From positions 62,001 to 126,000 of the forward strand of contig NZ_JALPNU010000002.1 of the NCBI RefSeq assembly GCF_030851345.1: DNA of 64,000 nt, in the 5' to 3' direction. Numbering within the stretch: the stretch's first letter is position 1; every line of letters begins with the position of its first letter. Position numbers and translations under genes: made by a program. Shown here one piece after another: positions 45,971 through 55,344 of the stretch. The stretch is from Marinifilum sp. D714. GTDB lineage: Bacteria > Bacteroidota > Bacteroidia > Bacteroidales > Marinifilaceae. Under the pieces are notes generated by a model that was not told the origin of the DNA, ran no database searches, and was given only the letters and a program-made list of their open reading frames with translations.

Positions 45971-47416
45971 ATGAAAAAATATATTTTAATGTTAGGAGCA
46001 CTCCTATCATTAGGCATGGTTTCATGTTCTGAGGATTGGATGGGAGATGTTATTCCTACGGATAAATTAGAAGATAGCCAGGCATTTAATACTGTGAAAG
46101 ATGGTAGAAATGCGGTTAATGGTGTATTATCACTAATGCAGGATGAAGAGTATTATGGTGCAAATTACATTGTATATGGCGATCTAAAGGCCATTGATGT
46201 TCGTTCATCAGTGATCAATAAGCGTGATGACGAAATGTATAGATATACTGAAACAACTGAGGCTGGTAACTCAGGAATGTGGACACAGCCATACAAATGT
46301 TTGGTTTCAGTAAACAATGCTCTTGCAAACATAGAAAAGATGGTGCCTGATGGAGATGCAGAGAATGTACAGAAGGCCGAAATTGAAGCTAACTTTTATG
46401 CTTTAAGAGGTTTAATTCATTTCGATTTATTAAAAATCTTTGCTAGAATTCCTGCTTCGGTAGATAACCCAACTGCAGAATTGGGTATTGTTCATGCTGA
46501 TCACGTAATTACAAAAGATGAACAACCTGTTCGTAAAAACCTTGCAGAAGGATATGTGTTTGTAATCAATGATTTGAAAAAAGCTATTGAATTAATGCCT
46601 GCATCTGCTTCTACTGAAGGTTGGTTCAACAAAACTGCAGTAAAAGCCCTTTTGGCTAGAGTATACCTATTCAATGGAGATAATCAATTAGCTTATGATT
46701 TGGCTAAAGAAGTTATTGCAGATACTAACTACTCATTAGTTCCTTACGGTGATTATCAAGCTAGTTGGACTAATTCTTATAACAATAAAGAAGGAGTTTT
46801 TACTTTAATCAACACTGATGACGATAATCCAAGTCGTGAAGGTGTTGGATACTTGTGGAGCAAAACAGGTTATAGCTCAATGATGATTACTAATTCTTTC
46901 AAAGATCTATTGTATGCTAATGCAAATGATGATCGTATTAAGGCAATTGAGGAAGATGTGCAAAAGGACGATGAAGGTAACGTAACAGGAACAGATTACC
47001 TATGCATTAAGTATCCTGATGAATTCGCAAATAAATTGCATTTGATCCGTTTATCTGAAATGTACTTTATTGCTGCTGAGGCAATTTATAAAGTAAATGC
47101 TGGCAACGCTGCAGAAGCTGCTACTTTAATCAATACTGTAATTGAAAGTCGTACTGATGAAGCTGATGTATTAGCGGGCGGCGATATCAACATTGATCGA
47201 ATTATTACAGAAAAGAGAAAAGAGTTTATTGGAGAAGGACATACTTTCTTTGATTTAATGAGAAATAAGCAGGATGTTGTAAGAATAGGTGATGATCACC
47301 TAGTTGTTGCTCCAATGAATATTGCTTATAATGATTTCAAAACCATTCAACCAATTCCAAGACTTGAGTTAAATGTTAATGATAATATTCAGCAAAACCC
47401 TGGTTATGCTGAATAA
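45971..47416 (+). CDS. SusD/RagB-family surface lipoprotein
   Basis: The 481-residue lipoprotein has lipobox LGMVSC (Cys19), then SEDWMGD, an acidic start suitable for surface export. SusD-like TPR helices are seen in MWTQPYKCLVSVNNALANIE, NFYALRGLIHFDLLKIFARI and LIRLSEMYFIAAEAIYKVNA. The C-terminal block is IITEKRKEFIGEGHTFFDLMRN. It forms the lid of the SusC channel. A strong terminator follows. Confidence 0.96.
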   Translation: MKKYILMLGALLSLGMVSCSEDWMGDVIPTDKLEDSQAFNTVKDGRNAVNGVLSLMQDEEYYGANYIVYGDLKAIDVRSSVINKRDDEMYRYTETTEAGNSGMWTQPYKCLVSVNNALANIEKMVPDGDAENVQKAEIEANFYALRGLIHFDLLKIFARIPASVDNPTAELGIVHADHVITKDEQPVRKNLAEGYVFVINDLKKAIELMPASASTEGWFNKTAVKALLARVYLFNGDNQLAYDLAKEVIADTNYSLVPYGDYQASWTNSYNNKEGVFTLINTDDDNPSREGVGYLWSKTGYSSMMITNSFKDLLYANANDDRIKAIEEDVQKDDEGNVTGTDYLCIKYPDEFANKLHLIRLSEMYFIAAEAIYKVNAGNAAEAATLINTVIESRTDEADVLAGGDINIDRIITEKRKEFIGEGHTFFDLMRNKQDVVRIGDDHLVVAPMNIAYNDFKTIQPIPRLELNVNDNIQQNPGYAE

Positions 47417-47441
47417 ATTAGTAATCTAATAATAGATATTT

Positions 47442-47463
47442 GAGGCTGCCATTTGGCAGCCTC
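47442..47463 (+). terminator. Intrinsic terminator of the SusC/SusD pair
   Basis: GAGGCTGCC (47442-47450) pairs perfectly with GGCAGCCTC (47455-47463), loop ATTT, followed by TTTTTTCATTT. Confidence 0.95.
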
Positions 47464-47918
47464 TTTTTTCATTTCTACTTTGTGTAGTTTTATTCAAATG
47501 CACTTCCAAAATATACCAACGAAACAACTCTTACTTGTAATTGCACATACATTATATATCGACAAATACAAGTGGGAAATAAAAGCAAATGTAATTATCG
47601 CTACCAAGTAGCAGGTGAATATTTCTGCATTTGCATTTGATATACCCATGAATATTGTGGGGACAACTACACTTGTAATGTAATTAGGAAATGCTTTGGG
47701 AATAGAATTGCATATGAAGTGGATTGGTTTAAAGTAATTCATTAATCAATTACAATATACTTTTATAGGATGTGATAGTGATTCAAATATGGTTCAATAG
47801 TAAGATGTAAGGATATAACTAACCAGTTAATTGTAAAAAAAAGGTGAGGTGTATTGTTTATTAAAAAATTAAACAATAATTTTAATAGTACCTAATAACT
47901 TTTTAAAATCTTATACAC
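47464..47918. other. 455-bp region without a supported gene
   Basis: Only an 82-codon minus-strand frame (47494-47742) with two hydrophobic runs is present; it has no recognisable family and no clear promoter. The DNA includes loosely repeated words (ACTTGTAAT, TACAAGTG) but no ordered repeat. Confidence 0.5.
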
Positions 47919-48662
47919 ATGTTTGAAAAAATAAATTATCGAAACCTTACGAACACGGAAATTTACAACTTTATTAAAATTGTTATTGCAATTGTTTCTG
48001 GAGTAGATACTGAGCTTTTAAAACTAAAAGTGTGGCTCGATAAATTAAATGTGCCATTTAAAAAACTAGAAGTATCAATTGGTCTTGACAGGGGGAGTGA
48101 TAAAACTGAATTGATACGAGAAGCGGATGATGTTCGTGATAATTGCTTTAAAGCTATAAAGGCATATGTTGAGGCCTGCAGACTTAGAAACAATGAGGCC
48201 TGGCGAAACGCCGCTGAAGTGTTGTGGAGAATCATTGAAAATCATGGTTTACTGATTCACAACGAAAGCTATTCCAAAGAAACTTCATTACTGGAAAACC
48301 TGATTCTTGAATTAGATGAAAATAAAGACGCCAAAGATGCAATTACTATCTTATTGCTAACGGAGTGGCATAACGAGTTAAAAAGTGCGCAACAATCCTT
48401 TCTTACTTTATGGAATGAACGTAGAGATGAACGAATTAATAAACCAACAAGTGAGAGTATCGAGGCAAGGAAAGCCATAAAAAAAATCACAGCTTACCTT
48501 TTCCAATCTATAGAATTAAATTATATCTCAAGCAATGATGAAACTTATCTTGAATTGATAAATGGTATTAATGATGAAATAAAAAATGCCAATACCATTG
48601 CAAAGGCACGAATTACCAGACGAAAGAATAATGAGGAGGTAATTGAGGAATCAGAAGTATAA
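47919..48662 (+). CDS. DUF6261 family protein
   Basis: This 247-residue all-alpha cytoplasmic protein has the DUF6261 pattern: MFEKINYRNLTNTEIYNFIK, LIREADDVRDNCFKAIKAYV and EARKAIKKITAYLFQSIELN. The family is Bacteroidota-specific, often in several copies per genome, and has no known function. It lies alone between two terminators. Confidence 0.83.
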   Translation: MFEKINYRNLTNTEIYNFIKIVIAIVSGVDTELLKLKVWLDKLNVPFKKLEVSIGLDRGSDKTELIREADDVRDNCFKAIKAYVEACRLRNNEAWRNAAEVLWRIIENHGLLIHNESYSKETSLLENLILELDENKDAKDAITILLLTEWHNELKSAQQSFLTLWNERRDERINKPTSESIEARKAIKKITAYLFQSIELNYISSNDETYLELINGINDEIKNANTIAKARITRRKNNEEVIEESEV

Positions 48663-48683
48663 TCATAGATTCATATTAAATAG

Positions 48684-48717
48684 AAACCGAAATGAGCATT
48701 TCTGCTTGTTTCGGTTT
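48684..48717 (+). terminator. Intrinsic terminator of the DUF6261 gene
   Basis: AAACCGAAA (48684-48692) pairs with TTTCGGTTT (48709-48717), 16-nt loop, then TTTGTTG. Confidence 0.82.
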
Positions 48718-49010
48718 TTTGTTGAAATAATTTTAATTCTTACATTTCAAAGTTAAGATTCCTCCTTATTAAGACTTAATCAACTCAAAATCAGACTAAT
48801 TTATATACATAAGTTAAGTGTAACTTTTTACTATACAAACGTTTGCAAAAAGTAAGCAAAATTTCATATCTTTTCTTGTCTAGAATTGGGGAAACGCTAC
48901 CTTTACCATGTTAAATAACATGTAAACGAGGGTTTACTTGGTTTAATGAAATTCAACAGCAATAAACTAAAAAACAAAAAAATTTAATCTGAGATTAAAT
49001 TAAAACAGTC
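48718..49010 (+). promoter_or_regulatory. korA promoter region and hairpin-rich leader
   Basis: TTTG (48842-48845), a 21-bp gap and TATCTTTT (48867-48874) resemble a Bacteroidota promoter; the -33 box overlaps the palindrome CAAACGTTTG (48836-48845). The predicted leader of about 130 nt holds two abutting hairpins, CATGTTA-AA-TAACATG (48907-48922) and GTAAAC-GAGG-GTTTAC (48922-48937). An 8-bp hairpin ATTTAATC-TGA-GATTAAAT (48982-49000) lies just before the korA start. Confidence 0.55.
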
Positions 49011-50855
49011 ATGAGTCAAAAGACAAAAGTCATTGAAAAGGAAGAAGTTGTAATTAGATTCTCTGGTGATTCCGGAGACGGTATGCAGCTTACAGGAACT
49101 CAATTTTCCGATACTTCCGCATTATTTGGGAATGATGTAGCTACTTTCCCGGATTACCCGGCAGAAATTAGAGCTCCACAAGGAACAGTTGGAGGTGTGT
49201 CAGGATTCCAATTACACTTTGGACATACCGAGGTACATACACCAGGTGATTATGCCGACGTATTGGTAGCTATGAATCCAGCAGCGCTAAAAGCTAACTT
49301 AAAATGGGTGAAAGCTAGTGGAACAATCATCGTGAATGAGGATAGTTTCACAGATCGAAATCTTGAGAAAGCAGGTTACGATTCAGATCCGCTTCAGGAT
49401 GATAAATTGGCGGATTACAATCTGATTAAGGCTAGAGTCACTTCTTTAACTAAAGAGTGTTTGAAAGATTCAGGACTGGATCAGAAAAGTATTCTTCGAA
49501 GCAAAAACATGTTTACTTTGGGTATGGTGTATTGGATGTTTGATCGTCCATTGGCACATACCGAAGAATTTATCGAAAGCAAGTTTAAGAAGCACCCATT
49601 GGTGGTTGATGGAAACAAGAAAGTGTTGCGTGCAGGTTATAACTTTGCAAAAACAATTGAGGCATTAGCATACAATTACAGTGTAGCTCCTGCTAAAATT
49701 AAGAAAGGAACCTATCGTAACATTACAGGGAACAAAGCAACAGCTTGGGGACTAATTGCAGCAGCAGAGAAAGCTGGATTACCACTATTTTGTGGATCAT
49801 ATCCAATTACTCCTGCAACAGAGATTTTACAAGAATTAGCAGCTCGTAAAGATTTGGGTGTTAAAACATTCCAGGCCGAAGATGAGATTGCTGGTATTTG
49901 TACTGCAATTGGAGCCAGTTTCGCAGGTAATTTTGCTGTTACAACAACTTCAGGTCCAGGTTTGGCATTGAAGACAGAAGCTGCTGGTTTAGCGGTTATG
50001 ACTGAGTTACCATTGGTAATTGTAAACGTTCAGCGTGGAGGTCCTTCAACAGGTTTGCCAACCAAAACTGAGCAATCAGATTTGATGCAAGCGATTCACG
50101 GTAGAAGTGGTGAGTGTCCTATGCCTGTTATTGCGGCTAGTACTCCTTCAAACTGTTTTGAGTATGCATATCGAGCAAGTAAAATTGCATTGGAGCACAT
50201 GACACCAGTTATTCTTTTAACTGATGGTTTCCTTGCAAATGGTGCTGAGCCATGGAGAATACCAAAAATGGCAGATCTTTCACCAATTACTGTTCCTTTG
50301 GCAAAAGAAGGCGATGATTACATGCCATATGCCAGAGATGAAGAGAAATTGGCTAGAAAATGGGCTGTTCCAGGAACAAAAGGATTAGAACATAGAATTG
50401 GTGGTTTGGAAAAAATGGATGTTACAGGTACTGTATCATACGTGCCGGAAAATCACCAGGTAATGACTGATATCAGATCTGAAAGAGTTAAAAAAGTAGC
50501 TAACTTTATTCCAGATCTTCCTGTTAAAGGAGATGAAAATGCAGATGTTTTGGTTGTAGGATGGGGTGGAACATATGGTCACCTTACAACAGCTGTTCGT
50601 GAGCTTCAGAAAGAAGACAAGAGCATTGCATTGGCTCACTTTAACTATATTTTACCGTTGCCAAAAAATACAGAAGAGGTATTAAAGCGTTATAAAAAAG
50701 TTATCGTTTGTGAGTTGAATGATGGGCAGTTTGCTGAATACCTAAGAAGCAACTTCCAGGATATTAAATTCGAACAATACAATAAGTTGCAAGGTTTACC
50801 ATTTACTGTAATGGAATTGAAAGAGAAGTTTAATCAATTATTGGAGGAGAAATAA
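49011..50855 (+). CDS. korA: 2-oxoacid:ferredoxin oxidoreductase, fused gamma-alpha subunit
   Basis: This 614-residue subunit has the gamma domain first (residues 10-185, RFSGDSGDGMQLTGTQFSDT, APQGTVGGVSGFQLHFG) and the alpha domain after it (about 215-610). Landmarks in the alpha domain are FCGSYPITPATEILQELA, VTTTSGPGLALKTEAAGLAV and QRGGPSTGLPTKTEQSDLMQA. The fusion is typical of 2-oxoglutarate:ferredoxin oxidoreductases in Bacteroidota. With KorB it oxidises 2-oxoglutarate (or a related 2-oxoacid) to the CoA thioester and reduces ferredoxin. korB starts 2 bp after its stop. Confidence 0.96.
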   Translation: MSQKTKVIEKEEVVIRFSGDSGDGMQLTGTQFSDTSALFGNDVATFPDYPAEIRAPQGTVGGVSGFQLHFGHTEVHTPGDYADVLVAMNPAALKANLKWVKASGTIIVNEDSFTDRNLEKAGYDSDPLQDDKLADYNLIKARVTSLTKECLKDSGLDQKSILRSKNMFTLGMVYWMFDRPLAHTEEFIESKFKKHPLVVDGNKKVLRAGYNFAKTIEALAYNYSVAPAKIKKGTYRNITGNKATAWGLIAAAEKAGLPLFCGSYPITPATEILQELAARKDLGVKTFQAEDEIAGICTAIGASFAGNFAVTTTSGPGLALKTEAAGLAVMTELPLVIVNVQRGGPSTGLPTKTEQSDLMQAIHGRSGECPMPVIAASTPSNCFEYAYRASKIALEHMTPVILLTDGFLANGAEPWRIPKMADLSPITVPLAKEGDDYMPYARDEEKLARKWAVPGTKGLEHRIGGLEKMDVTGTVSYVPENHQVMTDIRSERVKKVANFIPDLPVKGDENADVLVVGWGGTYGHLTTAVRELQKEDKSIALAHFNYILPLPKNTEEVLKRYKKVIVCELNDGQFAEYLRSNFQDIKFEQYNKLQGLPFTVMELKEKFNQLLEEK

Positions 50856-50857
50856 TC

Positions 50858-51898
50858 ATGGCAGATACATTATTAAAGCAACCGGCTCCTGAGAAATTGA
50901 CTCCAAAAGATTTTAAGAGTGATCAGGAAGTAAGATGGTGCCCTGGATGTGGCGACCATGGAGTTTTGAATTCGGTACAGAAAGCAATGGCTTTAATGGG
51001 CAAACCAAAAGAAGACTTTGCGGTGATTTCTGGTATTGGATGTTCTTCTCGTTTCCCATATTATATGGATACTTACGGATTCCATTCAATTCATGGTAGA
51101 GCAGCAGCTATTGCATCTGGTGCTAAATCGGCAAATCCTGATTTGGAAATCCTTCAGGTTTCTGGTGATGGCGATGCATTGGCAATTGGTGGTAACCACT
51201 TTATACATGCTGTACGTAGAAATATAGATATGACCATCTTGTTATTTAATAACGAGATTTATGGTTTGACTAAAGGTCAGTATTCGCCAACATCGAAACA
51301 AGGGATGGTAACCAAAACATCTCCATTCGGAACCATTGAGCAACCTTTCCATCCTGCAGAGCTGGCATTGGGAGCTCAATCTAAGTTCTATGCTCGATCA
51401 ATCGATACCAATATCAAGTTAACTTCTGAAATTCTTTTGGATGCAACAAAGCATAGAGGAACATCAATTGTTGAGGTTCTTCAGAATTGTGTAATCTATA
51501 ATGATGGAACACATTCTTTGATTACTGATAAGAACACCAAAGAAGAATATCAGTTGATTCTTCGTCATGGCGAAAGAATGATTTTCGGTAAAGAAAAGAA
51601 CAAAGGATTGGTAATGGGAGGTAATGGTAAACTAGTAGTTGTTACCATTGGCGAACATGGTATTACCGAACAAGATATATTGATTCATGATGCTCATACG
51701 CCAGATCCACATATGCACTGGTTATTGTCGAATATGAGTGCACCTGAGTACCCAGTTGCGTTTGGTGTAATTCGTGATGTAGCTGCCCTTTCTTATGAAG
51801 AAAAAATGGTACAGCAAATTAAAGATGTTCAGGCGCAATCGTCAATCAAATGTATGGATGACTTATTGAACAGTGGTGATACTTGGGAAGTTGAGTAA
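50858..51898 (+). CDS. korB: 2-oxoacid:ferredoxin oxidoreductase, beta subunit
   Basis: The 346-residue subunit binds thiamine diphosphate and one [4Fe-4S] cluster. The TPP motif is VSGDGDALAIGGNHFIHAVR with the later NNEIYGLTKGQYSPTS. Cluster cysteines are in WCPGCGDHG (two), GIGCSSRFP (one) and LQNCVIYND (one). No ferredoxin-domain delta subunit is present. Coupled to korA, then a terminator. Confidence 0.96.
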   Translation: MADTLLKQPAPEKLTPKDFKSDQEVRWCPGCGDHGVLNSVQKAMALMGKPKEDFAVISGIGCSSRFPYYMDTYGFHSIHGRAAAIASGAKSANPDLEILQVSGDGDALAIGGNHFIHAVRRNIDMTILLFNNEIYGLTKGQYSPTSKQGMVTKTSPFGTIEQPFHPAELALGAQSKFYARSIDTNIKLTSEILLDATKHRGTSIVEVLQNCVIYNDGTHSLITDKNTKEEYQLILRHGERMIFGKEKNKGLVMGGNGKLVVVTIGEHGITEQDILIHDAHTPDPHMHWLLSNMSAPEYPVAFGVIRDVAALSYEEKMVQQIKDVQAQSSIKCMDDLLNSGDTWEVE

Positions 51899-51925
51899 TT
51901 AAAACTTTTCAATTGATATATTATA

Positions 51926-51950
51926 AAGAGGGAATCGTTGGTTCCCTCTT
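51926..51950 (+). terminator. Intrinsic terminator of korAB
   Basis: AAGAGGGAA (51926-51934) pairs perfectly with TTCCCTCTT (51942-51950), loop TCGTTGG, followed by TTTTTATGCC. Confidence 0.95.
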
Positions 51951-52286
51951 TTTTTATGCCATATCAGAAATTAAATCACACTTTCTGACCTTACTAGATT
52001 CCTTTTAATATTTATTAGTATTGGTTTTTACAATGGTATGATTAAGTACTTAAGCTTCATCTAAATGATATGTAGAACTTCTTAAAGATTTAATCTGATT
52101 GATTAAAAAGTAAAACTGCAAATAATTAGTAATTTGTATAGCCTTTTAGCTCCGTTTTATTATAAAAATAATTACCATTGTAGTTTGAAAAATTACTGAT
52201 ATTGAAGTAGTCCAACAGACCATTAAGATTAGTAACTTTGTAATAAAATAGGGAAACAACAACACTAAATAAATTAGTTAAAGAAT
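51951..52286. other. Intergenic region upstream of the receiver/PEP-synthase-like gene
   Basis: TAACTTTG at 52233-52240 fits the -7 consensus for the downstream gene, about 50 bp before its start; no good -33 box is seen. The other 280 bp are AT-rich with no coding frame or known RNA. Confidence 0.45.
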
Positions 52287-55262
52287 ATGGAAGAAATTTC
52301 GATTTCGAAAATTTATAAGCGAAAGAAAAACGACCGTGATATTTTTCAGGAATTGATGCCTTACAAAGTGAAGGAGATTCTGTTGATTGCAACTTATTAC
52401 GACGCATATACAATTGTTCGTGAAGGACAATTCTCAGATAAAATTGTAGGTGAATATTTACAGTTGAATTTGTATGCAGCGCCGCGTTTTACAAGTGTTG
52501 CTACAAATGAAGAAGCACTGGATGCTTTAGAGAATCGCCATTACGATATGGTAATTTTAATGGCTGGTTTGGATAAAGAATCGCCATTAGAGCTAAGTCA
52601 GGAAATCAAAAAAGTAGATCCTGAAATTCCTGTTTTGGTTTTGGTGAATAACAATAGTGATTTGGCTTATTTCGATCGTGCAGCTGATAAAATCAAAAAC
52701 AATATCGACCGCGTATTTGTGTGGAATGGTTCAACTAAGATATTCATGGCGATGACCAAATATATCGAGGATAAAATGAACCTTGAGACGGATACCAAGA
52801 GTGGAGATGTTCGTGTAATTCTTTTAGCAGAAGACTCGGTGAAGTATTATTCTAGGTACCTTCCTTTGTTATACACTTCGGTGATGACACAAACCCAAAA
52901 GGTAATTTCGGACGAAGGTGATATTGATGAATTGCACAAGATTTTAAAGATGCGTGCTCGTCCGAAAGTAATCTTGGTAAGTACATTCGAAGATGCTGTT
53001 GATGTTGTAGATAAGTATCTGGAGAATCTGCTATGTGTAATCTCAGATGTTCGATTTGCACGAGATGGAAAATTGGATGATGATTCGGGTGTTGATTTAA
53101 TAAAATACGTGCAGGCAAAAAACATGAGAATTCCATGTTTGATGCAATCGCATGATACCGATAATGCAATCAGAGCAATGCAGGTTGATGCTGATTTTAT
53201 AAACAAAAACAGTGATACTTTAGCATTGGATATTTATAATTTCATTTATACCAAATTGGGATTTGGTGATTTTGTATTCCGTAATCAAAGTGGTACACGT
53301 GTTGCAGTTGCAAAATCAATGGAAGAGTTCGAGGAAAAATTAAAGTACATTCCTGATGAATCGCTGCTTTTTCACTCCAAACGAAATGGAATTTCAACTT
53401 GGCTAATGGCTCGTGGAGAGATTAACGTGGCCAAGAAGCTAAGAAGATATCAGATTGAAGATTTCAAATCCGTAAAGGATCTAAGAAAATTTTGTTTGGA
53501 CGTATTCGAAGCTTCAAGAATTAAGCAGCTAAGAGGTAGAATTATTCGATTTAAGCCGAACATTGTAAATTCCAATCATTACATTGTTCGTATGGGTAGA
53601 GGTTCCTTAGGAGGAAAAGGTCGTGGTCTTGCGTTCCTGAGTAATTTTATTGAGAACATCTACTTTAAGAAACTGATTAAGGACATCAATATATCGATTC
53701 CTAAGACGGCTATTGTTGGGGTTGATGAGTATGATAATTTTATCGAGAAAAATAACCTTTACGATAAAATTTACCTTGATAAGAATTACAAGAAGGTAAA
53801 AGAATTATTCCTTAAAGGAGATATTCCGGATAAATTGGGAAAGAAGCTTCGCCAGTATCTCGAAGAGATCAATAAACCAATTGCGGTTCGATCTTCAGGA
53901 TTATTCGAGGATTCGCTAATGCAACCTTTTGCCGGAGTTTATGCGACTTATTTGTTGCCAAACAATGATCCGGATATCGAAGTGAGATACCAACATCTGG
54001 TTACTGCGATTAAATTAATTTATGCCTCAATTTTTACTCCTGAAGCCCAATCGTATTTCAGTGCGGTTGATTACAAGATTGAAGAGGAAAAAATGGCTGT
54101 AATCATACAGGAAGTTGTTGGTCAGGAATACAATGGCAAGTTCTATCCTAATATTAGTGGGGTGGCACAATCGTACAACTATTATCCGTTTTCATACATG
54201 AAACCAGAAGATGGTTTTTCGGTAATGGCAATCGGATTAGGAAAGTATGTTGTGGGTGGAGAAAAAACTCATCGATTCTGTCCTGAGCATCCTAAGTTGC
54301 AGTTGGCTTCAATCGAAGATCAGATTAAAGATTCTCAGAAATACTTCTATGCGATTGATATGCAAAAGGAGAATATTGATTTGATTAACGATGGAGAAGA
54401 TGCAGTAACTATAAAATATGAGCTGGCACAAGCAGAGAAAGATGGCAATTTATTGCACTGTGCTTCGGTTTATGATTTCCAGAATGACAGGTTAGAACCA
54501 GATTTGAATTTACGTGGACCACGAGTGGTTGATTTTGCAAATATCTTAAAATACAATCAGGTACCAGTTGCACATGCCCTAAGTGTATTGTTGAATATCT
54601 TCAAACAAGCCATGGGAGCACCTGTAGAAATTGAGTATGCCATTGATTTATCGAAAGGTAAAGACGGAAATCCAACTTTCCACTTGCTCCAGATTAAACC
54701 TTTGATCCGTCAGGAAATGAGTGTTGATATTGATATGTCGAAGGTGGATCGCAACAAATTGGTTATGCTTGCCAATAAAGGTATGGGTAATGGAAAAGTA
54801 AACCATATCCGCGATGTAATTTATATGGATTTAAGCAAGTTTGACAGAACCAAGACCGAAGAAATGGCTGAGGAAATGGAGCTTTTGAACCAAAAAATGA
54901 AAGAGCAAGATCGTCAGTATGTATTGTTTGGTCCGGGGCGCTGGGGAACTCGCGATAAGTTTACAGGAATTCCAGTTCTTTGGTCGCAAATATCAAATGC
55001 CAAAGTAATTGTAGAGCAGGGTTTGGAAGATTTTCCATTGGATGCTTCTTTAGGTTCTCATTTCTTCCACAATGTAACATCGATGAATGTGGGTTATTTT
55101 TCAATCAAGAATAATTCAGAATTGAATTTTGTGAACATGGAAATGCTGGATAAGCAGGAAAAAATTGAGCAAATTCATTACTTCAAACATGTTCGTTTTA
55201 AAGAACCATTGGAGATTTTAATGGACGGCAAAAAACAAACTAGTGTGATTAGTTTTAAATAA
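52287..55262 (+). CDS. Two receiver-like domains joined to a PEP/pyruvate-binding (PPDK/PEP-synthase N-terminal) domain
   Basis: The 991-residue protein has three parts. Residues 28-160 are receiver-like but degenerate: the phosphoacceptor position reads M92 in DMVILMAG. Residues 175-320 form a better receiver, with acidic pair E182/D183 (LLAEDS), phosphoacceptor candidate D254 (VISDVRF) and K307 (FINKNS). Residues 430-860 are the ATP-grasp half of PEP synthase/pyruvate phosphate dikinase: GRGSLGGKGRGLAFL, IAVRSSGLFEDSLMQPFAGV and FHLLQIKPLIRQ. The phosphohistidine and PEP/pyruvate barrel domains are absent. The rest (about 865-991, FGPGRWGTRDKFTGIPVLWS) is a family-specific domain. A phosphorylation-controlled kinase is plausible but unproven. 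Confidence 0.88.
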   Translation: MEEISISKIYKRKKNDRDIFQELMPYKVKEILLIATYYDAYTIVREGQFSDKIVGEYLQLNLYAAPRFTSVATNEEALDALENRHYDMVILMAGLDKESPLELSQEIKKVDPEIPVLVLVNNNSDLAYFDRAADKIKNNIDRVFVWNGSTKIFMAMTKYIEDKMNLETDTKSGDVRVILLAEDSVKYYSRYLPLLYTSVMTQTQKVISDEGDIDELHKILKMRARPKVILVSTFEDAVDVVDKYLENLLCVISDVRFARDGKLDDDSGVDLIKYVQAKNMRIPCLMQSHDTDNAIRAMQVDADFINKNSDTLALDIYNFIYTKLGFGDFVFRNQSGTRVAVAKSMEEFEEKLKYIPDESLLFHSKRNGISTWLMARGEINVAKKLRRYQIEDFKSVKDLRKFCLDVFEASRIKQLRGRIIRFKPNIVNSNHYIVRMGRGSLGGKGRGLAFLSNFIENIYFKKLIKDINISIPKTAIVGVDEYDNFIEKNNLYDKIYLDKNYKKVKELFLKGDIPDKLGKKLRQYLEEINKPIAVRSSGLFEDSLMQPFAGVYATYLLPNNDPDIEVRYQHLVTAIKLIYASIFTPEAQSYFSAVDYKIEEEKMAVIIQEVVGQEYNGKFYPNISGVAQSYNYYPFSYMKPEDGFSVMAIGLGKYVVGGEKTHRFCPEHPKLQLASIEDQIKDSQKYFYAIDMQKENIDLINDGEDAVTIKYELAQAEKDGNLLHCASVYDFQNDRLEPDLNLRGPRVVDFANILKYNQVPVAHALSVLLNIFKQAMGAPVEIEYAIDLSKGKDGNPTFHLLQIKPLIRQEMSVDIDMSKVDRNKLVMLANKGMGNGKVNHIRDVIYMDLSKFDRTKTEEMAEEMELLNQKMKEQDRQYVLFGPGRWGTRDKFTGIPVLWSQISNAKVIVEQGLEDFPLDASLGSHFFHNVTSMNVGYFSIKNNSELNFVNMEMLDKQEKIEQIHYFKHVRFKEPLEILMDGKKQTSVISFK

Positions 55263-55263
55263 T

Positions 55264-55288
55264 AACAGGAGGCTTTAGGCCTCCTGTT
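55264..55288 (+). terminator. Intrinsic terminator of the receiver/PEP-synthase-like gene
   Basis: AACAGGAGGC (55264-55273) pairs perfectly with GCCTCCTGTT (55279-55288), loop TTTAG, then TTCG; it starts one base after the stop codon. Confidence 0.88.
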
Positions 55289-55297
55289 TTCGTATAA

Positions 55298-55325
55298 AAA
55301 AAGCTGTCCAATAGGACAGCTTTTT
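55298..55325 (-). terminator. Intrinsic terminator of fabD
   Basis: AAAAAGCTGTCC (55298-55309) pairs perfectly with GGACAGCTTTTT (55314-55325), loop AATA; it can work in both directions. It lies 19 bp after the fabD stop. Confidence 0.93.
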
Positions 55326-55344
55326 AGTATTATTTAAAGATGGA

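Noticed and set aside
47494-47742. 82-codon minus-strand frame with hydrophobic runs
   Set aside because: No family likeness, no promoter or signal peptide, and it lies in AT-rich non-coding DNA after a terminator; chance open frame is the simpler reading.
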